A stretch of 44,921 nucleotides of DNA from Prochlorococcus sp. AG-347-K15 (GTDB lineage: Bacteria > Cyanobacteriota > Cyanobacteriia > PCC-6307 > Cyanobiaceae), in assembly GCA_003281415.1 (NCBI GenBank), contig QCCC01000008.1, positions 1 through 44,921 on the forward strand. Direction: 5' to 3'. The notes beneath the pieces were generated by a model that saw only the letters and a program-made list of their open reading frames with translations, made no database searches and was not told where the DNA came from. Shown here one piece after another: positions 36,172 to 44,523 of the stretch. Every line of letters begins with the position of its first letter. Position 1 is the stretch's first letter. The position numbers were made by a program, and so were the translations under genes.

Positions 36172-36396
36172 TTGAAAACTTCAAAATGCTGGGTTTGGTT
36201 TAAAGGTAGCTTTAACAATGGTGGTTTTTGGAAAGAAGGGTTTACTTGTACTTTTGATGAGAAACCAGGGGTATTAATAGAAAGTCCTGCTTACGTTACT
36301 TGTAGAGTTCCAACTTGGAGAGTTTTGACTCAAGAACCAGAAAATTTATATAAATCACCTTTAATTCCTGATAAAGCGATATGGAAAATAATCTAA
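36172..36396 (+). CDS. Small conserved hypothetical protein (about 74 aa)
   Basis: The frame is open from TTG 36163 or TTG 36172. I prefer 36172 because it gives the N terminus MKTSKCWVWFKGSFN. The product is rich in aromatic residues: GGFWKEGFTCTFDEKPG, AYVTCRVPTWRVLTQEP, with two or three Cys. No recognised domain, no ATG in frame. Same strand as SemiSWEET, 72 bases downstream. Confidence 0.6.
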   Translation: MKTSKCWVWFKGSFNNGGFWKEGFTCTFDEKPGVLIESPAYVTCRVPTWRVLTQEPENLYKSPLIPDKAIWKII

Positions 36397-36463
36397 TTTA
36401 ACCATGTCTAAAAAACTTTTTGATTGTACGACGGCAAGTTAATATTGCTTTATTAAATATTTA

Positions 36464-37384
36464 ATTAATACCATCTACTCTCTATTTACAAATATTATCC
36501 CTTTTCTAATTTTTGGTTTTTTTCTTGGGAAAAAGAATCCAAAAATTTCTAAATATATTGCAAGACCTCTAATAAGATTTGGAATTCCATTAAGTGTAAT
36601 GGGTCTATTATTAAAAGAAGGAATAGATATAAACCTTATTAAAAGTGCATTTTTAGCATTCTCCCTGATTGGATTTTTAATAGTTCTAATAAATATATTC
36701 CCATTTTTCAAAAATAAGCTTTCAAATTACACTGTACAGCTTGCAGGGCTAATAGGTAATACATCATTTCTTGGGATACCAATTGCAATTGCTCTTCTAC
36801 CTTCAACAACTATTAACTTCACTATCGGATTTGATTTAGGAACAACACTATTCGCATGGATATTTGGACCTTTTTTGCTCCAAGAAAAATCCCAAAACAA
36901 GAACATACCAAATATCAAAGGCTTATTAAACGCATTGATAAATAGTCCTGCATCAAGAGGGATTATTGGTGTACTAATGGCATATCTTCTAAATGTAGAT
37001 GAGATATTAGGCAATTACCTTTGGATACCTGCAAGAATAGTTATCGCATTAGCAATAATAATTGTAGGAACAAGACTAGGAATAATAACAAATCAAAGGG
37101 GTAAAATTTTCGATCTTAATCAAGAAATTAAAATCTCAATTTTTTTAAAGTTATTTATTCTTCCTTTTATTGTTTTTTTAATCAGCAAGATTTTCAATTT
37201 TGACTTATATCAATCATCAGCATTAATACTTCAGGCAGGGACCCCAACGGCAATATCAACAATCTTAATGGCAGAAGCTTATGACGTGAAAAGAAAAATA
37301 GCTTCAAAAATACTTTTCACCACAACTTTAATTTCAATAGTTACAATACCTCTTTTAAAAATCCTTGTGAATGCATTCAACTAA
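36464..37384 (+). CDS. AEC (auxin efflux carrier) family transporter
   Basis: A permease of the AEC family with about eight or more helices. The first ATG is at 36599 (MGLLLKEGID), but that cuts the family's first helix. The same frame stays open upstream to a TAA at 36440 and encodes INTIYSLFTNIIPFLIFGFF, so I start at ATT 36464; no ATG, GTG or TTG exists there. Later seen: IPIAIALLPSTTINFTIGFDLGT and the final ILQAGTPTAISTILMAEAYD motif. Substrate unknown. Confidence 0.85.
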   Translation: MNTIYSLFTNIIPFLIFGFFLGKKNPKISKYIARPLIRFGIPLSVMGLLLKEGIDINLIKSAFLAFSLIGFLIVLINIFPFFKNKLSNYTVQLAGLIGNTSFLGIPIAIALLPSTTINFTIGFDLGTTLFAWIFGPFLLQEKSQNKNIPNIKGLLNALINSPASRGIIGVLMAYLLNVDEILGNYLWIPARIVIALAIIIVGTRLGIITNQRGKIFDLNQEIKISIFLKLFILPFIVFLISKIFNFDLYQSSALILQAGTPTAISTILMAEAYDVKRKIASKILFTTTLISIVTIPLLKILVNAFN

Positions 37385-37459
37385 GAATGTAAACGCACAA
37401 TTAATGAATATTGTAAAGTTAATATCCTGATAACTACATAATGTCTTAAGATTTAGGTT

Positions 37460-37711
37460 ATGAAGTCAGCAAACCCTGAAAATGAATATATCCCTTTAGA
37501 TCTAAGGATTTCTGTAAGGAGGGATACTCTAAGGCTAATCTCAGAAATGGCTGAGGATATGGGAATAAGCATTAATGAAGTTTTTAGTTTTTTAGCCGAA
37601 GATTCTGTCATCGATCTAGAATTATTAGAAGATTTGAATGAAATTCAAATCCCCAGTAAATGCAGTCTAGATGATCTAAAAAACGCTATTCTAAAAAAAA
37701 GACTTTGCTAA
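37460..37711 (+). CDS. Small hypothetical protein, possible ribbon-helix-helix type
   Basis: An 83-residue soluble protein. After a short tail comes YIPLDLRISVRRDTLRLISEMAEDMGISINEVFSFLAEDS, a strand followed by two helices with the spacing of ribbon-helix-helix DNA-binding proteins, then an acidic tail. The resemblance is by eye only. The stop overlaps the convergent ArnT-like gene by 4 bases. Confidence 0.65.
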   Translation: MKSANPENEYIPLDLRISVRRDTLRLISEMAEDMGISINEVFSFLAEDSVIDLELLEDLNEIQIPSKCSLDDLKNAILKKRLC

Positions 37712-39513
37712 AATTTTTCAACTTTTCTATTTTTCCAGTCAGATTTAAAGCCACTATTCATTAAAAATTCCGAATACTTATTTAAATCACTTTTCTGAAT
37801 TCGCCATAAATTATAAATCCCATATTGGCCCAATTTTTGATGATTAATATTTGACCAGTGATTTTCACGCGAGGAGTACTCATCTATCACGACCAAAAAA
37901 GATTTGAATTCATAATCAGGTTGATCCTCATAGTTTTTTCTCCTATCAGTATTCAGCCTGTCTGAAAGATTAATTAATCCTTCTTTAGTATTTGGTTCAT
38001 AAAAAACTATTTGCCTCGAATAAAAATGTAAAGACGGTTTTCTTATCCCGATCATTGCTAAAGTTTCCCTCCCCTCACGAATATCTAAAATTAATTTTGA
38101 GATATTCCTCAAAGGTAATTGCCTTGAAGTATCTGCTAATTTTCTAATTGGCGACATTAAAAAAGATTGCCCCAGTAAAAGTGTAATTTGAAGATAAAGA
38201 AAAATATTTTTGGATTTTAAAGAAAATAAAATTATTGCAAAAACCGTAAAGAAAGAGAAAAACATTCTAGCTTTGAAAATTATTCCAGAGCTTATTAAGT
38301 CAGATGCAAGATTAGGCATCTCGGGATCATTTATTGAAATTAACCAAATATCTGAGAAAAAGAATGCTATCGAGACTCCAAACAAAATAGAAATATTAAA
38401 AATCCATAAATATAAATAAGTTTTATTTGGATTTTGTAAGTTAACAAAACTATTGCTAGTTAAAATTGCTGCTGCTGGAATTGCTGGCAACCAATAGCTT
38501 GGTAGTTTCGTCGCAGAAATACTAAAGAAAATTAAGACTGATGTTAACCAGCAAAGAGAAAATGTATTAAGTGTTTCAGAAATCTTATAATTTTCCTTTT
38601 GATTATATAAGAAATCTTTTAATGCTTTAAATATACCGTGATACAAAAAAGGGGTGAATGGTAATGAAGCCAATACCATTATGTAAAGAAAAAACCATAA
38701 CGGCTCAGCATGATTATTAACAACTGATGTATATCTTTGAAAATTATGATAACCAAAGAAATTATCCCAAAAAGGTCTTCCTTCTTTTATGAGTTCTAAG
38801 ATGTACCACGGAACACTGATTAGGATTGTTATTAAAAACCCTTTCTTAGGATTTATCTTGCAAATTAAGCTTTTCCAATCCTTCTGAATAAATAAAAAAG
38901 ATGTAAGAGTCAATGTAGCCAAAACAAATGCAACAGGTCCTTTAGTTAAAATTGCAAACCCTAAAAACACCCACGCTGAGATGCATTTATCATTATTCTC
39001 GCTTGCCATTCTTCTCCAAAACAAAAGCAAGCTAATCCCTAAAGTTCCAGTTAAAAGAGCATCACTAACAGCAGTTCTACTCCAGATAATTATTAATGGA
39101 GAAAGAGCGAATCCCAATGATGCAACTATTGGAGTAAGGAGTTGCCTATCACCCTTCTGTGGCCAACAAAACAAAGTATCCCCAATCGTCAGCATTAAAA
39201 ATAATGATCCCAAAGCTGAGGGGAGCCTCGCTGAAAGTGTCCCGAAACTATCCCAAAACTGGTTTTTGGGTAATGAGTAAAAAAAACCCATTAGCCAATA
39301 TATCAGAGGAGGCTTGTCAAAACGGAACATTCCATTTACTTTTGGTGTTAACCAATCTCCAGATTCACTCATTGCCCTAGCAGCAGCGGCAAATAAAGGG
39401 GGAGTTTCATCCACCAGTCCTGTATTCCCTAAACCAAAAATAAATATAATTATCCCAGAAACCAAAACTATCAATAAGTTTATAAGCCTTTTTTTTGATT
39501 TAAAAAGAATCAT
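37708..39513 (-). CDS. ArnT/PMT-type membrane glycosyltransferase (GT39/GT83 type)
   Basis: A 601-residue polytopic membrane protein that transfers a sugar from a polyprenyl-phosphate donor. Seen: the N-terminal helix, then GLVDETPPLFAAAARAMSESGDWLTPKVNGMFRFDKPPLIYWL (DE motif and FDKPPL, in parts), WSRTAVSDALLTGTLGISLL, many helices to about residue 450, and a soluble C-terminal domain. The DE motif that acts as catalytic base in this family is intact. It is 12 bases from the next gene, so in one transcript with it. Confidence 0.92.
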   Translation of the reverse strand: MILFKSKKRLINLLIVLVSGIIIFIFGLGNTGLVDETPPLFAAAARAMSESGDWLTPKVNGMFRFDKPPLIYWLMGFFYSLPKNQFWDSFGTLSARLPSALGSLFLMLTIGDTLFCWPQKGDRQLLTPIVASLGFALSPLIIIWSRTAVSDALLTGTLGISLLLFWRRMASENNDKCISAWVFLGFAILTKGPVAFVLATLTLTSFLFIQKDWKSLICKINPKKGFLITILISVPWYILELIKEGRPFWDNFFGYHNFQRYTSVVNNHAEPLWFFLYIMVLASLPFTPFLYHGIFKALKDFLYNQKENYKISETLNTFSLCWLTSVLIFFSISATKLPSYWLPAIPAAAILTSNSFVNLQNPNKTYLYLWIFNISILFGVSIAFFFSDIWLISINDPEMPNLASDLISSGIIFKARMFFSFFTVFAIILFSLKSKNIFLYLQITLLLGQSFLMSPIRKLADTSRQLPLRNISKLILDIREGRETLAMIGIRKPSLHFYSRQIVFYEPNTKEGLINLSDRLNTDRRKNYEDQPDYEFKSFLVVIDEYSSRENHWSNINHQKLGQYGIYNLWRIQKSDLNKYSEFLMNSGFKSDWKNRKVEKF

Positions 39514-39525
39514 TTAATATTTATT

Positions 39526-40602
39526 TTACTTATATACATTGATTACCTTATTAAGCCAGTTCACAACCTTGTCAGCAAATATATCTGTTGAAGCATTTTG
39601 TTCTACCCATTCTCTACAATTTTTACGCTTTATTTTTTCAATAATCTCTACATAAGAAAGCAGATTTTTTTTATCATCAGGATCAACAAGATATCCTGTT
39701 TCTCCATGCTGAATTATTTCACTAGGCCCTCCTCTTTTATAAGCTATAACAGGCACCCCGCAGGCCAAGGCTTCAACAATTACGTTCCCATATGCCTCAT
39801 TCCATTTCGGGGTATTTAGCAACACCCTACATTTACCAAGTTTTTTTTGTAATTCATCTGTTGATAAGAAACCCATCCAATCTATAGTTCCTTTAGGAAA
39901 TGATTGCTCTATTTTTAGTGCATAGGCTTCATCTTCAATAAATCCCCAAACATTTAGTTTCTCTCCAAGTTTATTAGCAACATAAACAGCATCCTCTAAA
40001 CCTTTCTCTGGAGCTACTCTCCCGACCCAAGCTAAGGGGCCATTCCCTGATTCTTGAAAAGTATAATTATCTAATTGAAAACCATTACCAATAATTATTG
40101 GTTTTTTTATGAAGGGATAATCATCGGCTTGTATCTTAGAATGAAAAGCAAAATTATATGGATGTGTAACATATACCTTTGAGATTAAATTTGTTATTAC
40201 CGAACTTTCAGAACCCATACTAATAAGGTGTGTAATGGGTATCTTTACATTTGAAGTCATCCAAATAGGTAGCCAATCATAAGACATATTTAATAAGACA
40301 TCTGCTTTCTTCGCAATATCTAATCCCTTTTCAAGCATTCCTACTAGAAGTGAATTGTCTGGGATGCTTACAGGAGAATTATAATTTTGATGCTGCCAAC
40401 TAATTTGATCTTCACCTTCTACAAAATGTAATTTTGCTTTTTCATTACTTTTAGATAATTTAGAATTTTTAGGAGCTATTACCTCTACCGAGTGACCTAA
40501 AGACAGTAATCCTGAAACTAAGGAGTTTAAAGTTAATTCAACTCCTCCACCTTTACCACTGCCTAGAAAACCTATTGGAGTACTAATTAAAACTATATGC
40601 AT
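39526..40602 (-). CDS. GT4-family glycosyltransferase, resembling tetrahydrobiopterin glucosyltransferase
   Basis: A 358-residue GT-B glycosyltransferase. Seen: an N-terminal domain opening STPIGFLGSGKGGGVELTLNSL, which closely recalls the cyanobacterial UDP-glucose:tetrahydrobiopterin alpha-glucosyltransferase N terminus; and a C-terminal GT4 domain with GPLAWVGRVAPEKGLEDA, FLSTDELQKKLGKC, WNEAYGNVIVEALACGVPVIAYKRGGPSEII (EX7E motif, in parts). Pterin-glucoside synthesis is therefore plausible, though a cell-surface sugar role with the neighbouring ArnT-like gene is the alternative. Confidence 0.88.
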   Translation of the reverse strand: MHIVLISTPIGFLGSGKGGGVELTLNSLVSGLLSLGHSVEVIAPKNSKLSKSNEKAKLHFVEGEDQISWQHQNYNSPVSIPDNSLLVGMLEKGLDIAKKADVLLNMSYDWLPIWMTSNVKIPITHLISMGSESSVITNLISKVYVTHPYNFAFHSKIQADDYPFIKKPIIIGNGFQLDNYTFQESGNGPLAWVGRVAPEKGLEDAVYVANKLGEKLNVWGFIEDEAYALKIEQSFPKGTIDWMGFLSTDELQKKLGKCRVLLNTPKWNEAYGNVIVEALACGVPVIAYKRGGPSEIIQHGETGYLVDPDDKKNLLSYVEIIEKIKRKNCREWVEQNASTDIFADKVVNWLNKVINVYK

Positions 40603-40629
40603 TATTTAGACTTTTCTCTTCTAGGTTAA

Positions 40630-41571
40630 TTAAATATTATTGTCCTTAACGTTATTTTCCCATAGAGACCTTCTCTGGCTAACAAAAAATACCGAAATAA
40701 GAACAAAAACAACCCCTATCCATTGAACCGCGGTAAGTCTTTCATTTAACCAAATACCTCCACTGAGAAGAGCAAATACAGGAGTTAAAAATGCAAGAGT
40801 ACTAAATCCAGTTATTTCTTTATTATTTGCAAAGTAGAAAAACAATCCATAAGCTATTGCTCCTCCAAAAATACTTGCGAATGACATGAGTCCCCATTCA
40901 AATATTGACCAATCTGGGATTATTTGAAAACTTGATTGCAAGCAATGCTTAATAATTAAAGGGACACTACCTAATATCATGTGCCAACCTGTAACTGCAA
41001 CCGGATCACTTTTAGTACAAGTAAATCTAATTAAAATAGTTCCTAATGCCATCGCTAGAGAAGCTGCAAGCATCCAGAGCTCTCCAAAGTTAAAAGCCAC
41101 CTCAGTCATTGAAGTATCAGACATTAACCACAAATTTTCTAAAAACTCTTGCGGAACTCCTAAAAATACTATGCCTCCCAAGCCAAAAAGTAAGCCTAAC
41201 CAACCTATTGGATTAATTAAATTTCCAAAAATTGCCCTTGCTAAAATAGCTACCAGAAGAGGCTGAGAATCAATCAATACAGAACCTAGGCCTGCTCCGG
41301 TTTTTTCAATACCATAAGTTAAAAACAACTGAAAAAAAGTGGCGTCGACAATTGTAAAAACAAGAAACCACTTCAAATCACACTTATAAATTTTCAAATC
41401 TCTTTTAAACAAATATGTTGTAATTAGAACAAGAAGTCCTGCAGGCAGTAATCTTAAAGAGGCCACAAACTCTGGCCCAGCACTTGATACTAAGGGAGTC
41501 ATAGCCGCCATTGAAGTTCCCCAAAGTGCAAAAGGGAGTATCATTAAAAACCAATTTAGGATTGAATTCAT
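40630..41571 (-). CDS. EamA/DMT-family permease
   Basis: A 313-residue ten-helix transporter of the drug/metabolite superfamily, made of two EamA repeats. Seen: PFALWGTSMAAMTPLV, VASLRLLPAGLLVLITTYLF, QLFLTYGIEKTGAGLGSVLIDSQPLLVAILAR in parts, GWLGLLFGLGGIVFLG, and the second repeat with WMLAASLAMALGTILIR, FLTPVFALLSGGIWLNERLTAVQWIGVVFVLISV. The 27-base gap to the GT gene suggests one operon. Substrate not known. Confidence 0.92.
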   Translation of the reverse strand: MNSILNWFLMILPFALWGTSMAAMTPLVSSAGPEFVASLRLLPAGLLVLITTYLFKRDLKIYKCDLKWFLVFTIVDATFFQLFLTYGIEKTGAGLGSVLIDSQPLLVAILARAIFGNLINPIGWLGLLFGLGGIVFLGVPQEFLENLWLMSDTSMTEVAFNFGELWMLAASLAMALGTILIRFTCTKSDPVAVTGWHMILGSVPLIIKHCLQSSFQIIPDWSIFEWGLMSFASIFGGAIAYGLFFYFANNKEITGFSTLAFLTPVFALLSGGIWLNERLTAVQWIGVVFVLISVFFVSQRRSLWENNVKDNNI

Positions 41572-41623
41572 TAGGTCTGCTGATAATCTTTTTAAAGTAG
41601 TTTTATGTATTTACCTTAAAAGA

Positions 41624-42433
41624 ATGATTTGGCCTTTTAGACGAAAGTCAAAAAAAAGAATGGCTCGTATTGTAATCGATGAGCCTATTACAAGTTCGAC
41701 AAGAGTTTCTGTCCTTAAAGCTCTTAAACAAATCGAGGATAGAGAATTTCCTGCTTTGATCGTGAGAATTGATTCGCCTGGAGGTACTGTAGGAGATAGC
41801 CAAGAAATATACTCTGCTATCAAAAGACTAAAAGATAAAGGATGTAAAGTCATTGCTAGTTTTGGCAACATATCAGCATCTGGAGGTGTTTACATTGGTG
41901 TTGCATCCGACAAAATAGTTGCAAATCCAGGCACAATTACAGGATCTATTGGTGTGATTATAAGAGGAAATAATTTATCTGAATTATTAGATAAAGTTGG
42001 AATAAAATTCGAGACTGTTAAAAGTGGTGTTTTTAAAGATATACTTTCTCCAGATAAACCTTTAAGTGAAGAGGGTAGAAATTTGCTTCAAGGTCTTATA
42101 GACGAAAGCTACAAACAATTCACTGAAGCTGTTGCTGAAGGAAGAAATTTGCCAGTTGAAGAAGTAAGAAAATTTGCCGATGGAAGAATTTTTACTGGAA
42201 CCCAAGCACAACAATTAGGACTTATTGATGAAGTTGGAGATGAATTTGTGGCGAGGGAACTTGCCGCAAAAATGGTTAATATTGATCCTAAAATTCAGCC
42301 CCTAACTTTTGGTAAGAAAAAAAAGAAAATACTTGGAATAATACCTGGAAGTAAAGTTATTGAAAAAGTTATCAACAATATCTTTTTTGAGATTGATTCA
42401 TCTAATAAAATACTTTGGTTATATAAGCCTTAA
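41624..42433 (+). CDS. sppA: Signal peptide peptidase SppA (short form)
   Basis: A membrane-bound serine protease of the S49 family, cleaving leftover signal peptides. In the 269 residues: a basic N terminus (WPFRRKSKKRMA) without a clear anchor helix, IVRIDSPGGTVGDS, the nucleophile ISASGG with Ser86, TGSIGV, and the general base Lys138 in SGVFKD. C-terminal GRIFTGTQAQQLGLIDEVG follows. Length fits the single-domain form. Confidence 0.92.
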   Translation: MIWPFRRKSKKRMARIVIDEPITSSTRVSVLKALKQIEDREFPALIVRIDSPGGTVGDSQEIYSAIKRLKDKGCKVIASFGNISASGGVYIGVASDKIVANPGTITGSIGVIIRGNNLSELLDKVGIKFETVKSGVFKDILSPDKPLSEEGRNLLQGLIDESYKQFTEAVAEGRNLPVEEVRKFADGRIFTGTQAQQLGLIDEVGDEFVARELAAKMVNIDPKIQPLTFGKKKKKILGIIPGSKVIEKVINNIFFEIDSSNKILWLYKP

Positions 42434-42451
42434 ATCAAAATATATGAAAAA

Positions 42452-42823
42452 ATGAAAGATAATTATAAAATTACATTTATAAGAGGTGCTACAACAGCAT
42501 CTGGGAATTCTGTTGAGGAAATAGAAGATGCAGTGATGGAATTAATAGACGAATTAATTTCGCGCAATCATCTTATTAAGAAAAACTTATTATCCATAAC
42601 ATTCACAGCAACAAAAGATTTGGATGCTTGTTTCCCTGCTTCAATTGCGAGAAAATGTAATGGACTTGATTCAGTAGCATTTTTAGACTGCCAACAAATG
42701 CATGTACCTAATGATGTCGATTTTTGTATAAGAATAATGACTCAAGTTTTGTTGCCTCCAAATAGTCCAGTAAATCATCCCTATCTAAGAGGAGCTGCAA
42801 ATTTAAGGTCAGATAGATGTTAA
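42452..42823 (+). CDS. aroH: Chorismate mutase (AroH type)
   Basis: Converts chorismate to prephenate for Phe and Tyr synthesis. A 123-residue pseudo-alpha/beta barrel trimer type. Seen: IRGATTASGNSVEEIEDAV with active-site Arg, ITFTATKDLDACFPA, VAFLDCQQMHVP, and a final LRGAANLRSDR. The length and motifs match AroH, not AroQ. Gap to sppA is 18 bases, so co-transcription is likely. Confidence 0.95.
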   Translation: MKDNYKITFIRGATTASGNSVEEIEDAVMELIDELISRNHLIKKNLLSITFTATKDLDACFPASIARKCNGLDSVAFLDCQQMHVPNDVDFCIRIMTQVLLPPNSPVNHPYLRGAANLRSDRC

Positions 42824-42894
42824 TCTTAGTAAGACAATATTTAAACTTTAAATTTGGACAGCCCGAATTAAATTTGTAAAAATTTATTTTATCA

Positions 42895-43473
42895 ATGTTA
42901 AACGTCACAAAGAAACTTCCTTTAAATTTTAAAATTTTAAGATTTTTTCTTATCCCTACAATTTTATTTTCAACTCCATTTTTTAATCACCTCGAGGATG
43001 CTAAAGCAGGGTTGGAATTTCAGTGGGACCAAGACTCTGGATTGAGACGATTAAAGTGGTTTCAAACACAAAATCAAAAAAGATTTAGAAATAAAATTTA
43101 TTTTTTCTTTAGGCCATCAGATAGAAGAACTGAGCTTTTAAAAATTAATCTAGCAATTCCTGAGACCTTTAAATCATCTTTAAGTAAAGAAAAAATAAGT
43201 TTTTGCAAGGTAAGAATAGGTGGCTTTGAAAATAGAACTAAATGTTTAGAAGATATTCCAGCTGATATCGAAATCACGACTAAAGAGTCAGGCTTACGGT
43301 CTCTAGATATTTACCCCTACAGTCCAATTCCTTTAAATAAAGAAAGTTATGCAATTATGTTTAAAGTCTTTAATCCAAAAAGATCTGGACTATATCAATT
43401 TCATTCATATGGACAACCTAAAGGGAAATCAGTATCAACTTATTTAGGAAGCTGGACTATAGTGATCGATTAA
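42895..43473 (+). CDS. DUF2808 secreted protein
   Basis: A 192-residue protein of the cyanobacterial DUF2808 family. Seen: an N-terminal signal or anchor (ILRFFLIPTILFSTPFF, about residues 14-30), LEFQWDQDSGLRRLKW, FFRPSDRRTELLKINLAIPE, and GLYQFHSYGQPKGKSVSTYLGSWTI, which are the family segments in order. Predicted exported; function unknown. Confidence 0.88.
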   Translation: MLNVTKKLPLNFKILRFFLIPTILFSTPFFNHLEDAKAGLEFQWDQDSGLRRLKWFQTQNQKRFRNKIYFFFRPSDRRTELLKINLAIPETFKSSLSKEKISFCKVRIGGFENRTKCLEDIPADIEITTKESGLRSLDIYPYSPIPLNKESYAIMFKVFNPKRSGLYQFHSYGQPKGKSVSTYLGSWTIVID

Positions 43474-43503
43474 ATGATAAATTAATTATGGATAATTAAA
43501 AAA

Positions 43504-43641
43504 ATGACTAAAAGAACTTTCGGCGGAACTTCAAGAAAAAGAAAACGTGTATCTGGTTTTAGAGTAAGAATGCGTTCTCATAATGGTAGAAGAGTTATTA
43601 AAAGCAGGAGACAAAAAGGTAGAGAAAGGATAGCGGTATAA
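43504..43641 (+). CDS. rpmH: 50S ribosomal protein L34
   Basis: A 45-residue basic ribosomal protein. ATG at 43504 gives [20 protein letters not shown], with the L34 [20 protein letters not shown] tail and stop TAA at 43639-43641. It starts the conserved rpmH-rnpA-yidC run. Spacing to rnpA is 13 bases. Confidence 0.97.
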   Translation: MTKRTFGGTSRKRKRVSGFRVRMRSHNGRRVIKSRRQKGRERIAV

Positions 43642-43654
43642 TTCTTAAATTAGT

Positions 43655-44041
43655 ATGGCCTTACCTAAAGATATGCGTTTAAAAGGTCATAGAACTTTTA
43701 ATTATATCCATAAAAATTCCAAAAAATATTATGGGGAATTAATGACCTTTAAATTGGCAAAATCAAACCCCGAAATACTCTTATCCCATAAAATCAGAAA
43801 TACCTCAAACAATTTGAGAATATCATTTGCCGTTAGTAAAAAAGTTTCGAAAAAAGCTGTAGATAGAAACAAAGTAAGAAGAATTCTGCAAGAGTGGTTA
43901 TTAAAAAACATTCAAAAAATTAATAACCACAAACCATATTGGTTACTTGTTAACCTTAAATTTGGGGATTTCTGCAATGATAAAAATCAACTTTTGGAGG
44001 AATTTCAAAAATTAATGTTCAAATCTCGCCTAATCAAATGA
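43655..44041 (+). CDS. rnpA: Ribonuclease P protein component
   Basis: Protein subunit of RNase P, which matures tRNA 5' ends. Seen in the 128 residues: LPKDMRLKGHRTFNYIHKNS, RISFAVSKKVSKKAVDRNKVRRILQEW (RNR-type motif, in parts), and ending in a lysine-rich helical region. The gene overlaps the next gene by 4 bases (ATGA). Confidence 0.95.
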   Translation: MALPKDMRLKGHRTFNYIHKNSKKYYGELMTFKLAKSNPEILLSHKIRNTSNNLRISFAVSKKVSKKAVDRNKVRRILQEWLLKNIQKINNHKPYWLLVNLKFGDFCNDKNQLLEEFQKLMFKSRLIK

Positions 44042-44451
44042 TTAACATGAATGAAGAAACCTTTTATGAAGGTGGTCCCGCAAAGAGTGATTTATTAATA
44101 AACCTTTTGGCTGGTTTAACTATTCTTGGATTGCCGTTTACTTTTGCTGCAATAGTGAGAGCCTTGTGGTTAAGATATAAAATCACAAATAAGAGGATCA
44201 CAATTGATGGTGGATGGTTTGGCAGAAATAAAACTCAAGTTTCATTAAATAAAATTGAAGAAATCAGATCAATTCCCAGAGGATTTGGATCATATGGTGA
44301 TATGGTTCTTGTTCTTAACGACGGATCTAAAGTTGAGATGAAATCGTTACCCCTCTTTAGAGAAAAGCAAAAATTTATTGAAGAAAATATAATTAAAAAA
44401 TCACAACTACAAAATCTTAACGAGGTAAGTGGATTTGCTACTAAATCCTAA
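44038..44451 (+). CDS. Membrane protein with bacterial PH domain
   Basis: A 137-residue protein in which a hydrophobic helix (INLLAGLTILGLPFTFAAIVRALWL) is followed by a PH-domain-like strand set (YKITNKRITIDGGWFGRNKTQVSLNKIEEI in parts, and LVLNDGSKVEMKSLP). The start overlaps the rnpA stop in ATGA, so translation is coupled; ATG 44047 is an alternative. Located between rnpA and yidC, where cyanobacteria often carry this small PH-domain gene. Possible role in membrane protein insertion (inference). Confidence 0.85.
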   Translation: MINMNEETFYEGGPAKSDLLINLLAGLTILGLPFTFAAIVRALWLRYKITNKRITIDGGWFGRNKTQVSLNKIEEIRSIPRGFGSYGDMVLVLNDGSKVEMKSLPLFREKQKFIEENIIKKSQLQNLNEVSGFATKS

Positions 44452-44523
44452 ATAAATTAATTACAAAAAACTTCTTTTCCTGTAAAATTAAATGTCTAGT
44501 AAATTTACACTCTTTTTAATATC

